DNA from: JBBQZP01 sp038207585
GTDB taxonomy: Bacteria > Pseudomonadota > Alphaproteobacteria > Rhodobacterales > Rhodobacteraceae
Assembly: GCA_038207585.1 (NCBI GenBank)
Contig: JBBQZP010000021.1
Location: 13,828 to 77,827, forward strand
Direction: 5' to 3'
DNA: 64,000 bases
Shown: positions 1 through 7,423 of the stretch, piece after piece
How positions within the stretch are numbered: the first letter of the stretch is position 1
Layout of the letters: every line of letters begins with the position of its first letter
Translations under genes and position numbers: made by a program
The notes under the pieces: model-generated
Told to the model about the DNA's origin: nothing
Databases searched by the model: none
What the model saw: the letters and a program-made list of their open reading frames with translations, nothing else

Positions 1-1172
1 TCTTGCCAGAAGTCCTGCACGTTCTGCATGGCAACAAGGAAGTCCGCAGCAAACGGCGTGCTGTCCTTGAAGGCCGGATCGTTCACAACCGAATTGGCTG
101 CCGAGAACCCGCCCAGTTTCGACCATTTCGCCTGAACGTCGGGTTGCGCGAACCACTTGATATAATCAAGTGCTGCATCCTGCTTTTCGGAATAGGACAC
201 CACCGAAATGCCCTGTCCGCCCAAGGTGGACCCAGCCGATACCTGTGGCGGGTTCACGAAGAAGTCGATCTTGCCTTGCAGGGCCGGATCGGCGGCCAGG
301 CCGGGGAAGAAAGCGAACCAGTTCATCGCCATCGCCACCTGCCCGGATTTGAACGCGTCAAGCGACTCGCCCATGTAGGCGTTGGTGTAGCCCGGCGGTG
401 TCGCGGTGTCGTAAAGCTTCTTGTAGAACTCCAGCGCCGCCACGGCATCGGGCGAGTTGATCGCACCTTCCATGTCGTATTTGCCGGGGGTGTTCTCGTA
501 TTTCACGCCCCAGGCGTAAAGCGCGCCGGTGACACCCATTGTGATGCCCTCAGAGCCGCGCTCGGTAAAGATCGAGGCACCATAGACGGTTTTGCCGTCA
601 ATCTCGCGGCCCTGAAAGAATTCCGCGATATCCAGAAGTTCCAGTTGGGTTGTCGGCTCGGCCAGATCGCGGCCGTACTTTTCCTTGAACGCGGCCTGAA
701 TGTCAGGCATCGCGAACCAGTCCTTGCGGTAGAACCAGCCGTTCGCATCGGCCATCGCGGGCAGTGCATAATAGTTTGGCGTGCCCTTGGGCCAGGTCGA
801 ATAGGCGTAGACGGTGGCGGGCATGAAATCATCCATGCTGATGCCATTCGCATCAAAGAAATCGTTCAGCTTGACGTAATGCCCGTTTTCCGCGCCACCG
901 CCGATCCACTGGCTGTCGCCGATCAGCAGGTCGCACAGCTTGCCGCCCGAGTTCAGTTCGTTCAGCATGCGGTCGGCAAAGTTGGGCCATGGCACGAACT
1001 CGAAGTTCATCTTGTTGCCAGATTGCGCCTCATAGTCCTTCGACAATTCAACCAGCGCGTTTGCCGGGTCCCACGCGGCCCAGCACAGTGTCAGATCTTC
1101 GGCCTGGGCCGACTGGCCCATAGCCACAGTCAGCGACAGCACAGCGGCTGTCGTCATCAATGTCTTCTTCAT
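1..1172 (-). CDS. Extracellular solute-binding protein (family 1), sugar ABC transporter, 3' end outside window
   Basis: Periplasmic binding protein of a carbohydrate ABC importer. The ATG at 1172 follows a GGGAGG ribosome site and opens a Sec signal peptide (MKKTLMTTAAVLSLTVAMGQ, cleaved near AQA-ED). About 390 residues are visible and the reading frame stays open to the window edge, so the C-terminus is missing. The middle and end show family-1 features (a WPNFADRM stretch, PAMADANGWFYRKDWF, and an AMNWFAFFPG segment before a binding-lobe hinge). It lies just downstream of a lacI gene and two isomerase/dehydrogenase genes on the same strand, so permease genes probably follow beyond the left edge. 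A LacI-type palindrome sits in its leader. The substrate is not identifiable from sequence; a sugar, polyol or glycoside is likely. Confidence 0.85.
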   Translation of the reverse strand, partial: MKKTLMTTAAVLSLTVAMGQSAQAEDLTLCWAAWDPANALVELSKDYEAQSGNKMNFEFVPWPNFADRMLNELNSGGKLCDLLIGDSQWIGGGAENGHYVKLNDFFDANGISMDDFMPATVYAYSTWPKGTPNYYALPAMADANGWFYRKDWFAMPDIQAAFKEKYGRDLAEPTTQLELLDIAEFFQGREIDGKTVYGASIFTERGSEGITMGVTGALYAWGVKYENTPGKYDMEGAINSPDAVAALEFYKKLYDTATPPGYTNAYMGESLDAFKSGQVAMAMNWFAFFPGLAADPALQGKIDFFVNPPQVSAGSTLGGQGISVVSYSEKQDAALDYIKWFAQPDVQAKWSKLGGFSAANSVVNDPAFKDSTPFAADFLVAMQNVQDFWQ

Positions 1173-1237
1173 TGCAGTCCTCCCTTGGTGAAACGCATCA
1201 TGGCGAATCCCGCCCGGCGTCCCTGATGAAAGCGTAA

Positions 1238-1255
1238 ATGAGGGACGTACCTCAT
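1238..1255. promoter_or_regulatory. LacI-family operator palindrome upstream of the sugar-binding protein
   Basis: ATGAGG-GACGTA-CCTCAT is an 18-base inverted repeat with one mismatched pair, centred on CpG (1246/1247), the usual geometry of LacI-family operators. It lies 66 bases upstream of the binding-protein start and just beyond the 3' end of the lacI gene. A related site is at 5425-5442. Confidence 0.6.
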
Positions 1256-1274
1256 GTCTAGCCCCCAAAGCGGA

Positions 1275-2294
1275 TCAGGGAAGATTTTCGCGCAGGAAAA
1301 TGTCGATACGGATGCGTTCCTGGCTGGCGATGATCTCGCGCCGTTCGGCATAAGCGCGCAAAACACGCGCGGCGGACCGGATCATGTGGCCCGTGTCTTG
1401 CGTGATCACGGCATCAAAAATGCGGTCCTCCAGCGCCGCGCGCGAGGTCGGCGTCAATTCATGCGCCACAACCACAATGCGCGGCGCGTCCATCCCTTGC
1501 AGCACCCGAACCAGTCCGCGATTGCCCGCCCCGATCGAGTAAATCGCCGATATGTCACCCCGCGCCAGCGCCTCGGGCAAAACGGCGGCGATATGGGCGG
1601 CATCGTCACGCCCTTCCAGCGTGGGCAACACGTCAAGATGCGGAAAATCGGCCTGCATCACCCGGTCGAACCCCAGACGCCGCTCGGCATGGTCACGGTT
1701 CAGCATCGACCCCGCGATGACCAGCACTTTTCCCGGCCGCGCGCCCAAAAACCGCCCCACCAGCACTCCCGCGGTAGAGCCTGCGGCAAGGTTATTGATG
1801 CCGACGAAATGGTTACGGTCCGACGCCTGAATATCGGACACCAAAGTGACCACCTGCGCGCCCGCCGCCCGCAAACGGCGCACCGCATCGCGGGTCTGCG
1901 GGGTTTCGGGGGCCATCACGGCCACCCCGTCGACCCCTTCATCGGCCAGCCGATGCAGCGCCGCTACCATCGCCTGCGGATCATGGGGCGAAACATCGAC
2001 GCGGCGGATCGTCATGCGGTCAGTCCGGGCGTGGCTTTGCACCGCCGCAATCTCATCGCGCAGGGCGGCGATGAAGGCGGTGTCGCGGTCAGGCAGCACG
2101 AACACAAAGTTGAAATCGCGTTGCCGCGCAAGGTTGGCCGCCGCCACATCGCGCACATAGCCCAGCGTATCAATGGCCGCATTGACCCGGCTGATCGTGC
2201 CTTCACGCACGCCGGGGCGCGCGTTCAGCACCCGGTCCACTGTGGCAAGACTGACGCCCGCTACCTTGGCAATGTCATGGACCGTCGGACGCAT
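1275..2294 (-). CDS. LacI-family transcriptional regulator
   Basis: 339 residues. The N-terminal helix-turn-helix and hinge (TVHDIAKVAGVSLATVDRVL, residues 3-22, then NARPGVREGTISRV) is classic LacI. The rest is a periplasmic-binding-protein-like effector domain (for example FVFVLPDRDTAF and FVGINNLAAGSTAGVLVG), closest in character to ribose/xylose-type repressors. It is the fourth gene of the minus-strand operon, 6 bases after the Gfo/Idh/MocA gene. It probably senses a sugar or a pathway intermediate and controls both the operon promoter (site at 5425) and the transporter promoter (site at 1238). This assignment is inferred from position and operator symmetry. Confidence 0.93.
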   Translation of the reverse strand: MRPTVHDIAKVAGVSLATVDRVLNARPGVREGTISRVNAAIDTLGYVRDVAAANLARQRDFNFVFVLPDRDTAFIAALRDEIAAVQSHARTDRMTIRRVDVSPHDPQAMVAALHRLADEGVDGVAVMAPETPQTRDAVRRLRAAGAQVVTLVSDIQASDRNHFVGINNLAAGSTAGVLVGRFLGARPGKVLVIAGSMLNRDHAERRLGFDRVMQADFPHLDVLPTLEGRDDAAHIAAVLPEALARGDISAIYSIGAGNRGLVRVLQGMDAPRIVVVAHELTPTSRAALEDRIFDAVITQDTGHMIRSAARVLRAYAERREIIASQERIRIDIFLRENLP

Positions 2295-2300
2295 GGTGCG

Positions 2301-3470
2301 TCAGATCCTTACCCAGGCCGCGTTGCGCGCCGACGACTTCACACAGGCATCCACAAACGCAACACCCGCCAGCCCGTCGTGCACGGTCGGGAACACCACC
2401 TCGGGCGGCACCGGCTGGCCCGCAAGGCGGGCACGAATGGCACGGGCGGCCTCGGCGTAGATATTGGCGAATCCTTCCAGATAGCCTTCCGGGTGGCCGG
2501 GCGGCACGCGGGACATGCGCGCGGCCTCAGGCCCAGCCCCGGCACCGTTGCGGGTGATCAGGCGGCGGGGTTCACCCAAGGGCGTGAACCAAAGATAATT
2601 CGGGTCCTCCTGCGCCCATTCGATGCCACCCTTTTCCCCGTAAATCCGCAGTTTCAATGTATTTTCATTTCCCGTGGCAACTTGGCTGCACCACAGCATC
2701 CCCTTGGCCCCGCCAGCATAGCGCAGCATGACATGCGCGTTGTCGTCCAATGCGCGGCCCGGCACAAAGCGGTGCAGATCGGCGGCAAGGCTTTCCACCG
2801 TCAGCCCCGACACAAATGCCGCAAGGTTGTGCGCGTGGGTGCCGATATCGCCTGTTGACCCACCCCCTCCCGACCGCGCGGGATCAGTGCGCCATTCGGC
2901 CTGCTTCTGGCCCGACTGCTCCAAAGGGGTCGCCAGCCAGTCCTGCGCATATTCCACCTGCACCACGCGGATCGGCCCCAGATCGCCCGAAGCCACCATC
3001 GCGCGGGCCTGCCGGATCATCGGATAGCCGGTGTAATTATGCGTCAGGATGAACAGCGCATCCGATTTTTCAGCCACCTTCACCAGCGCCTTCGCCTCGG
3101 CCAAAGTTCCCGTCAGGGGCTTGTCGCAGATCACATGGATACCGCGCTTGAGGAATTCCCGCGCGGGGCCCGCGTGCATGTGGTTCGGCGTCACAATGGC
3201 GACGGCCTGAATGCCATCCTTACGCCGGGCCTCGCGCGCGGCCATCGTTGCGAAATCGGGGTAGATGCGGTTTTCCGCCAGCCCCAAAGCGCGCCCTGAT
3301 TCAAGCGACCGTTCCGGCGTGGAACTCAAAGCCCCCGCGACCAGCGTGAATTCTCCGTCCATCCGGGCGGCGATGCGGTGAACGGCGCCGATGAACGCGT
3401 CCTTGCCGCCGCCCACCATGCCAAGCCGCAAGGGGGCTGTGGCCCCGGTGTTCGTTCCCTCAATTGCCAT
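2301..3470 (-). CDS. Gfo/Idh/MocA-family NAD(P)-dependent sugar dehydrogenase
   Basis: 389 residues. A Rossmann dinucleotide-binding start (LGMVGGGKDAFIGAVHRIAA, about residues 17-36) is followed by the family CDKPLTGTLAEA motif, with DKP in place of the common EKP; the lysine is kept. The catalytic-type DIGTHAHNLAAF segment supplies the histidine. The C-terminal alpha/beta domain ends with EGFANIYAEAARAI and the VVFPTVHDGLAGVAFVDACV segment typical of inositol or glycoside oxidoreductases. It starts 3 bases after the upstream epimerase stop. With two TIM-barrel isomerases beside it, oxidation of an inositol or a 3-keto-glycoside type substrate is plausible but unproven. Confidence 0.9.
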   Translation of the reverse strand: MAIEGTNTGATAPLRLGMVGGGKDAFIGAVHRIAARMDGEFTLVAGALSSTPERSLESGRALGLAENRIYPDFATMAAREARRKDGIQAVAIVTPNHMHAGPAREFLKRGIHVICDKPLTGTLAEAKALVKVAEKSDALFILTHNYTGYPMIRQARAMVASGDLGPIRVVQVEYAQDWLATPLEQSGQKQAEWRTDPARSGGGGSTGDIGTHAHNLAAFVSGLTVESLAADLHRFVPGRALDDNAHVMLRYAGGAKGMLWCSQVATGNENTLKLRIYGEKGGIEWAQEDPNYLWFTPLGEPRRLITRNGAGAGPEAARMSRVPPGHPEGYLEGFANIYAEAARAIRARLAGQPVPPEVVFPTVHDGLAGVAFVDACVKSSARNAAWVRI

Positions 3471-3473
3471 GCT

Positions 3474-4319
3474 CTATCCTTTCCATCCGTCGCGAATGAC
3501 CCGCAGGCCCGCTTCGACGACCTCATCTTCATGGGTGAAAAACGTGCGCCAGACCTTTGTTGCAGCAGCCAAGGCGGGCAGCGCCTGCCCGAAAGCTTCG
3601 ACCGTCAGCCAGCCGTCATAGCCGGTATCCTTCAACGCTTTCAGCGCACCCCGGATATCGGCATGACCCTGCCCCGGCACGCCCCGGTTGTTTTCCGAGA
3701 TGTGAACGTGGTTGATCGCAGACCGCGTCGCGCGGATTGCGGCGTTGGTGTCGGTTTCTTCGATATTGGCGTGGAACGTGTCATACAGATAGCCAAAATT
3801 CGGCCGGTCCACCGCCGCTACATGTGCCGCAGACGCGTTGGCGGTGGTCAGCGCATAACACTCGAACCGGTTCAGCGGTTCAATGGAAAGCGCCACGCCG
3901 GTGCCCTGCGCATGATCCGCCATCGCCTGATGGGCGTGCCTCATCCGGTCCAGTTCGGCGGGCGTCGGCCCGGTCCCGCTGAACACGCCCAAAGGCGAAT
4001 GAAACGGGCCGCACAGCACCTCGGCCCCCAAAGCGGCCGAGCAATCGACGAGCCACGACAGATGATCCTGCCCCGCCTGCCGGATCTGTGCAGTGTCGCC
4101 AATCGGGTTCGCCTCAGGTCCGGGAACAACGCCCACAACGGTCGCCCGCAGCCCGATATCGCCGAGACGGCGGCGCAGGGCGGCGTAATGTGCAGGGTCG
4201 CCCTCGAACATCGGAACCTCTACCCCGTCATATCCGGCGGCCTTGATGCCCTCGATCACCGGCATCAGATCGTCGGTGACATGAGTGGTCCACAACAGCA
4301 GGTTGAAGCCGATCTGCAT
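3474..4319 (-). CDS. Sugar-phosphate isomerase/epimerase (D-tagatose/psicose 3-epimerase-like TIM barrel)
   Basis: 281 residues from the ATG at 4319; a longer in-frame opening exists but would overlap the upstream gene. It is an AP-endonuclease-2-like TIM barrel. The expected metal ligands can be placed: E in LSIEPLNRFE, D in YLYDTFHANIEE, H in INHVHISENNRG and E in LTVEAF, the E-D-H-E set of ketose 3-epimerases. The start lies 4 bases after the stop of the next isomerase gene, and GGGGATC at that stop can serve as ribosome site, so the two are co-translated. The substrate is unknown; it should interconvert a keto sugar in the same pathway as the adjacent dehydrogenase. Confidence 0.88.
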   Translation of the reverse strand: MQIGFNLLLWTTHVTDDLMPVIEGIKAAGYDGVEVPMFEGDPAHYAALRRRLGDIGLRATVVGVVPGPEANPIGDTAQIRQAGQDHLSWLVDCSAALGAEVLCGPFHSPLGVFSGTGPTPAELDRMRHAHQAMADHAQGTGVALSIEPLNRFECYALTTANASAAHVAAVDRPNFGYLYDTFHANIEETDTNAAIRATRSAINHVHISENNRGVPGQGHADIRGALKALKDTGYDGWLTVEAFGQALPALAAATKVWRTFFTHEDEVVEAGLRVIRDGWKG

Positions 4320-4323
4320 GGCG

Positions 4324-5376
4324 TCAGATCCCCAGCATCTTACGGTTGGCGGCAAGGTCTGTACCGCCATCGGCAAAGTCATCGAACGCGCGTTCGGTGA
4401 CGCGGATGATGTGGGCATTCACAAAATCCGCCCCCTCGCGTGCGCCATCCTCGGGGTGTTTCAGGCAACATTCCCATTCCACCACGGCCCAGCCATCGAA
4501 ATCAAGCGCCGTGAGTTTTGAGAAGATCGCGCCGAAATCAACCTGCCCGTCACCAAGGCTGCGGAACCGGCCCGCACGGTTCACCCAAGGCGCATAGCCC
4601 GAATAAACGCCCTGCCGCCCCGTCGGGTTGAACTCGGCATCCTTGACGTGGAACATCTTGATGCGATCATGGTAGATGTCGATATGATCAAGATAATCAA
4701 GGCATTGCAGGACGTAGTGCGATGGATCGTATAGCATGTTCGCGCGTTTGTGGCCCTTTACGCGGTCCAGAAACATCTCGAACGTGGTGCCGTCGAACAA
4801 ATCCTCGCCGGGGTGAATTTCGTAACACAGATCAATGCCGCACTCATCGGCAAGGTTCAGAAGCGGCGTCCAGCGGCGGGCCAATTCATCAAACGCCGTC
4901 TCGATCAGGCCCGCCGGGCGCTGCGGCCAGGGGTAAAGATAGGGCCAGGCCAGAGCGCCCGAAAACGTGACCATCGCCGAAAGCCCAAGGTTCTTCGATG
5001 CACGCAGCGCCTTGCCAACCTGATCCACCGCCCATTCCTGCCGCGCCTTGGGGTTGCCATGCACCGAGGGTGCGGCAAACCCGTCAAACCCCGCATCATA
5101 CGCCGGATGCACGGCAACAAGCTGGCCCTGAAGGTGGGTGGAAAGCTCTGTCACCTCGACACCGTTTGCCGCCGCTTGCCCCTTGAAATCGTCGCAATAG
5201 CTCTTGGACGTGGCGGCCTTGTCCAGATCAAACAGCCGCGCGTCCCAGCTTGGCACCTGCACGCCTTTATAGCCGCACGACGCCGCCCATTTGGTTATCC
5301 CGTCCCATGAATTGAACGGCGCTGCATCGCCTGCGAACTGCGCCAGAAACAGCGCGGGGCCTTTTATGGTTTTCAT
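4324..5376 (-). CDS. Sugar-phosphate isomerase/epimerase (xylose isomerase-like TIM barrel)
   Basis: 350 residues. The ATG at 5376 has a strong GGGAGGAG site 5 bases upstream; the frame opens further upstream without initiation signals. Xylose-isomerase-like barrel with metal-ligand type segments DLCYEIHPGEDLFDG, NMLYDPSHYVLQ, KMFHVKDAEF and WAVVEWECCLKHPEDGA. It is longer than ordinary IolE/hydroxypyruvate-isomerase proteins and belongs to the group often paired with Gfo/Idh/MocA dehydrogenases. First gene of the minus-strand sugar operon, so its promoter should lie at about 5377-5450, where a LacI-type site occurs. Confidence 0.88.
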   Translation of the reverse strand: MKTIKGPALFLAQFAGDAAPFNSWDGITKWAASCGYKGVQVPSWDARLFDLDKAATSKSYCDDFKGQAAANGVEVTELSTHLQGQLVAVHPAYDAGFDGFAAPSVHGNPKARQEWAVDQVGKALRASKNLGLSAMVTFSGALAWPYLYPWPQRPAGLIETAFDELARRWTPLLNLADECGIDLCYEIHPGEDLFDGTTFEMFLDRVKGHKRANMLYDPSHYVLQCLDYLDHIDIYHDRIKMFHVKDAEFNPTGRQGVYSGYAPWVNRAGRFRSLGDGQVDFGAIFSKLTALDFDGWAVVEWECCLKHPEDGAREGADFVNAHIIRVTERAFDDFADGGTDLAANRKMLGI

Positions 5377-5424
5377 GATCGCTCCTCCCAAAGCATCAAG
5401 CGGCGTGTCTTTGTGCCAAACGTA

Positions 5425-5442
5425 TTGCGTTACGCACCTCAT
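5425..5442. promoter_or_regulatory. Second LacI-type operator candidate in front of the sugar operon
   Basis: TTGCGTTACGCACCTCAT matches the 18-base site at 1238-1255 at 13 of 18 positions. It keeps the CCTCAT arm and the ACG core, and has the same central CpG (5433/5434). It lies about 50 bases upstream of the first isomerase start. Confidence 0.45.
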
Positions 5443-5598
5443 TGTCTATCGGCAACATGCGCTGACTGCCGGATCACGTGCAGATCACGGTCAAAACGCC
5501 AATTCTCACCTTCCTGCGAGACGGTGCTACAGACCGGCGACATGTCACGAAAATCCTGTAGTCAGATCGGAACAATTCACCGCACAAGGAGAGACAAG

Positions 5599-6117
5599 AT
5601 GTTCAAAAACACCCTGATTGCCGCGGTTTTTGCGGGCCTGATGACAAGTGCTGCCTCTGCCGGTCCGCAATATGTGGACGGGACCGGTTTCGCCGCATCT
5701 GGCTATGATGTCGTGTCGTATTTCGACCTTCAGCAAGCCGCCGTGGGCAACGCCCAACCCGCCCCGCTGGAGGGCAAGACTGAATACACCGCCAAGTATA
5801 ACGGTTCCGAATTCGCCTTCGCATCGGCCGCGAATCGCGACAAGTTTGCTGCCAACCCCAAAGCCTACGCGCCGCAATATGATGGCCATTGCGCCTACGG
5901 TGCGGCCAAGGGCGGCAAGGTTCCGGGCAACCCCAACCTGTGGCGCATCGTGGATGGCAAGCTGTACCTCAACATCACCAAGAATGTCGTGGGTTTCTGG
6001 GAGGAAGACATTCCGGGCAACATCACCCTTGCGCAAGGCAATTGGAAGGCGCTGGACCCGCAGCCTGCGTCAGATGCGCCGATCCCGCAGTTCACGTCGG
6101 CCGCACCCGCAAAATAA
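5599..6117 (+). CDS. Exported YHS-domain-like protein
   Basis: 172 residues. The ATG at 5599 follows AAGGAGAGAC. A Sec signal peptide (MFKNTLIAAVFAGLMTSAAS, cleaved near ASA-GP) leads into a YHS-family fold: GYDVVSYF near residue 35, YNGSEFAFASAANRDKFAAN and YDGHCAYGAAKGGKVPGNP, then LWRIVDGKLYLN. Family members are small periplasmic proteins, some linked to metal handling; the literal Y-H-S triplet is absent. It is co-oriented with and directly abuts the rhodanese gene, so one transcript is likely. The molecular role is unknown. Confidence 0.85.
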   Translation: MFKNTLIAAVFAGLMTSAASAGPQYVDGTGFAASGYDVVSYFDLQQAAVGNAQPAPLEGKTEYTAKYNGSEFAFASAANRDKFAANPKAYAPQYDGHCAYGAAKGGKVPGNPNLWRIVDGKLYLNITKNVVGFWEEDIPGNITLAQGNWKALDPQPASDAPIPQFTSAAPAK

Positions 6118-6555
6118 ATGCAGATCAGCCGTCGCAAGGCGCTGTTACTTCTGGCCAGTGGTGGTGCCACTGCTGGCCTTTACGGCGTCGTGCAGTATGC
6201 GCAGGCCGATACGATCAGCGCACCAGAGGCACTAACGCGTGTGCAGGCCGGTCGCCTGATCCTTGTCGACATCCGCCGCCCCGATGAATGGCAGGCGACG
6301 GGAGTGGCACAAGGCGCGCATCCGGTCGACATGCGGGACGAAGATTTCATCGCCGAACTTGACGCGTTGACCGGCGGCGATAGATCCAAACCCATCGCGA
6401 TGATCTGCGCAAAGGGTGTGCGCTCGCGCTGGATGGCGGCACGGTTGCGGGTTTCGGGGTATGAAAATGTCGTGGATGTGCGCGAAGGTATGCTTGGGTC
6501 GTCGGCAGGCGCAGGCTGGGTTGCGCGCGGGTTGCCGGTGGCGTCGTATAAGTAA
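6118..6555 (+). CDS. Rhodanese-like domain protein with a twin-arginine type leader
   Basis: 145 residues. The start codon follows the YHS gene stop with no gap (TAA-ATG), suggesting translational coupling. The leader MQISRRKALLLLASGG contains an SRRKALL motif resembling a Tat signal or membrane anchor. The single rhodanese domain has the active-site loop ICAKGVRSRWMAARL, with catalytic-type Cys in CAKGVRS, and the upstream LVDIRRPDEWQATG strand. Probably a periplasmic sulfurtransferase or persulfide carrier; the partner is unknown. Confidence 0.85.
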   Translation: MQISRRKALLLLASGGATAGLYGVVQYAQADTISAPEALTRVQAGRLILVDIRRPDEWQATGVAQGAHPVDMRDEDFIAELDALTGGDRSKPIAMICAKGVRSRWMAARLRVSGYENVVDVREGMLGSSAGAGWVARGLPVASYK

Positions 6556-6565
6556 GGGAATGCGA

Positions 6566-7423
6566 ATGAAGACAGCAGCTTTCGCGGCTTTGGCACTTTT
6601 TGCGGCCGGTCCCGCTTTGGCAGATTGTGGCGCCGCGCCCGGCCCTTGCAAAACCGCAGACGGAATCTACGAACTGGCCCTGCCGCAAGACACAAGCGCC
6701 CCGCTGCCCGCTGTGGTGTTTCTGCACGGCTACGGCAGCGATGGCAAAGGCACGATGAGCAATACCGGAATGGTCAACGCCTTTCTTGCGCGTGGCTATG
6801 CTGTGATCGCCCCTTATGGGCGCGACCGCGACGGGGCGGACGGCAAGATGTGGTCCTTCATGCCCGGTCGCCCGTCGATGCGCGACGAGCCTGCGTTCCT
6901 GCGGCAGGTGATGGCGGATGCAACGCAGAACCACGGCATAAACCGCGACCATATCCTTTTGGCGGGTTTTTCCATTGGTGGTTCGATGGTCAGCTATGCC
7001 GCCTGCACCGACCCCACCATTGCCGCGGCCTATGCGCCCGTCAGCGGCAGCTTCTGGCGGCCCGAGCCTGACCATTGCGCAGGACCTGTGCGGCTTTTGC
7101 ACACGCATGGGTTTCAGGACACAACCGTCCCGCTGGAGGGACGAAAGCTGCGCGAAACCGATCAGGGGGTGACCATCGCGCAGGGGGATGTCTACAAATC
7201 CATGGGCATCTGGCGTCAGACCAACGGCTGTGCATCCGACAGGCCCGACAGTTTCACGATGAATGATACGTTCTGGCACCGGCGCTGGACCGAATGCGCG
7301 CCGGGATCAGCGTTGGAGTTCGCAGTGTGGCCCGGCACCCATGCCATTCCCAAAGGCTGGGCCGACATGGCGCTCGATTGGTTCGAGGCGCAGCCCGTCG
7401 GCCCTATTCCGCCGCTAAACTGA
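6566..7423 (+). CDS. Secreted alpha/beta-hydrolase, poly(3-hydroxyalkanoate) depolymerase/LpqC-type esterase
   Basis: 285 residues from the ATG at 6566, 5 bases after GGGAA; an in-frame ATG at 6560 is too close to that site. A signal peptide (MKTAAFAALALFAAGPALA) precedes a cysteine-containing mature start DCGAAPGPC. The esterase-D/PHB-depolymerase signature is visible: VVFLHGYGSDGKG (oxyanion), the nucleophile elbow GFSIGGSM, and HTHGFQDTTVPLEG carrying the aspartate. A terminal WPGTHAIP supplies the histidine. It probably hydrolyses short-chain or feruloyl-type esters in the periplasm. Its last 20 bases overlap the convergent opgH. Confidence 0.85.
   Translation: MKTAAFAALALFAAGPALADCGAAPGPCKTADGIYELALPQDTSAPLPAVVFLHGYGSDGKGTMSNTGMVNAFLARGYAVIAPYGRDRDGADGKMWSFMPGRPSMRDEPAFLRQVMADATQNHGINRDHILLAGFSIGGSMVSYAACTDPTIAAAYAPVSGSFWRPEPDHCAGPVRLLHTHGFQDTTVPLEGRKLRETDQGVTIAQGDVYKSMGIWRQTNGCASDRPDSFTMNDTFWHRRWTECAPGSALEFAVWPGTHAIPKGWADMALDWFEAQPVGPIPPLN

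Noticed and set aside
3..1226. Long plus-strand open frame opposite the sugar-binding protein
   Set aside because: Its product is Arg/His-rich low-complexity text without a known domain. The minus strand has a signal peptide, a ribosome site and family-1 binding-protein motifs.
1254..2858. 534-codon plus-strand frame across lacI and the dehydrogenase
   Set aside because: Mirror of two clearly assigned minus-strand genes; stops are rare here because of GC-rich third positions.
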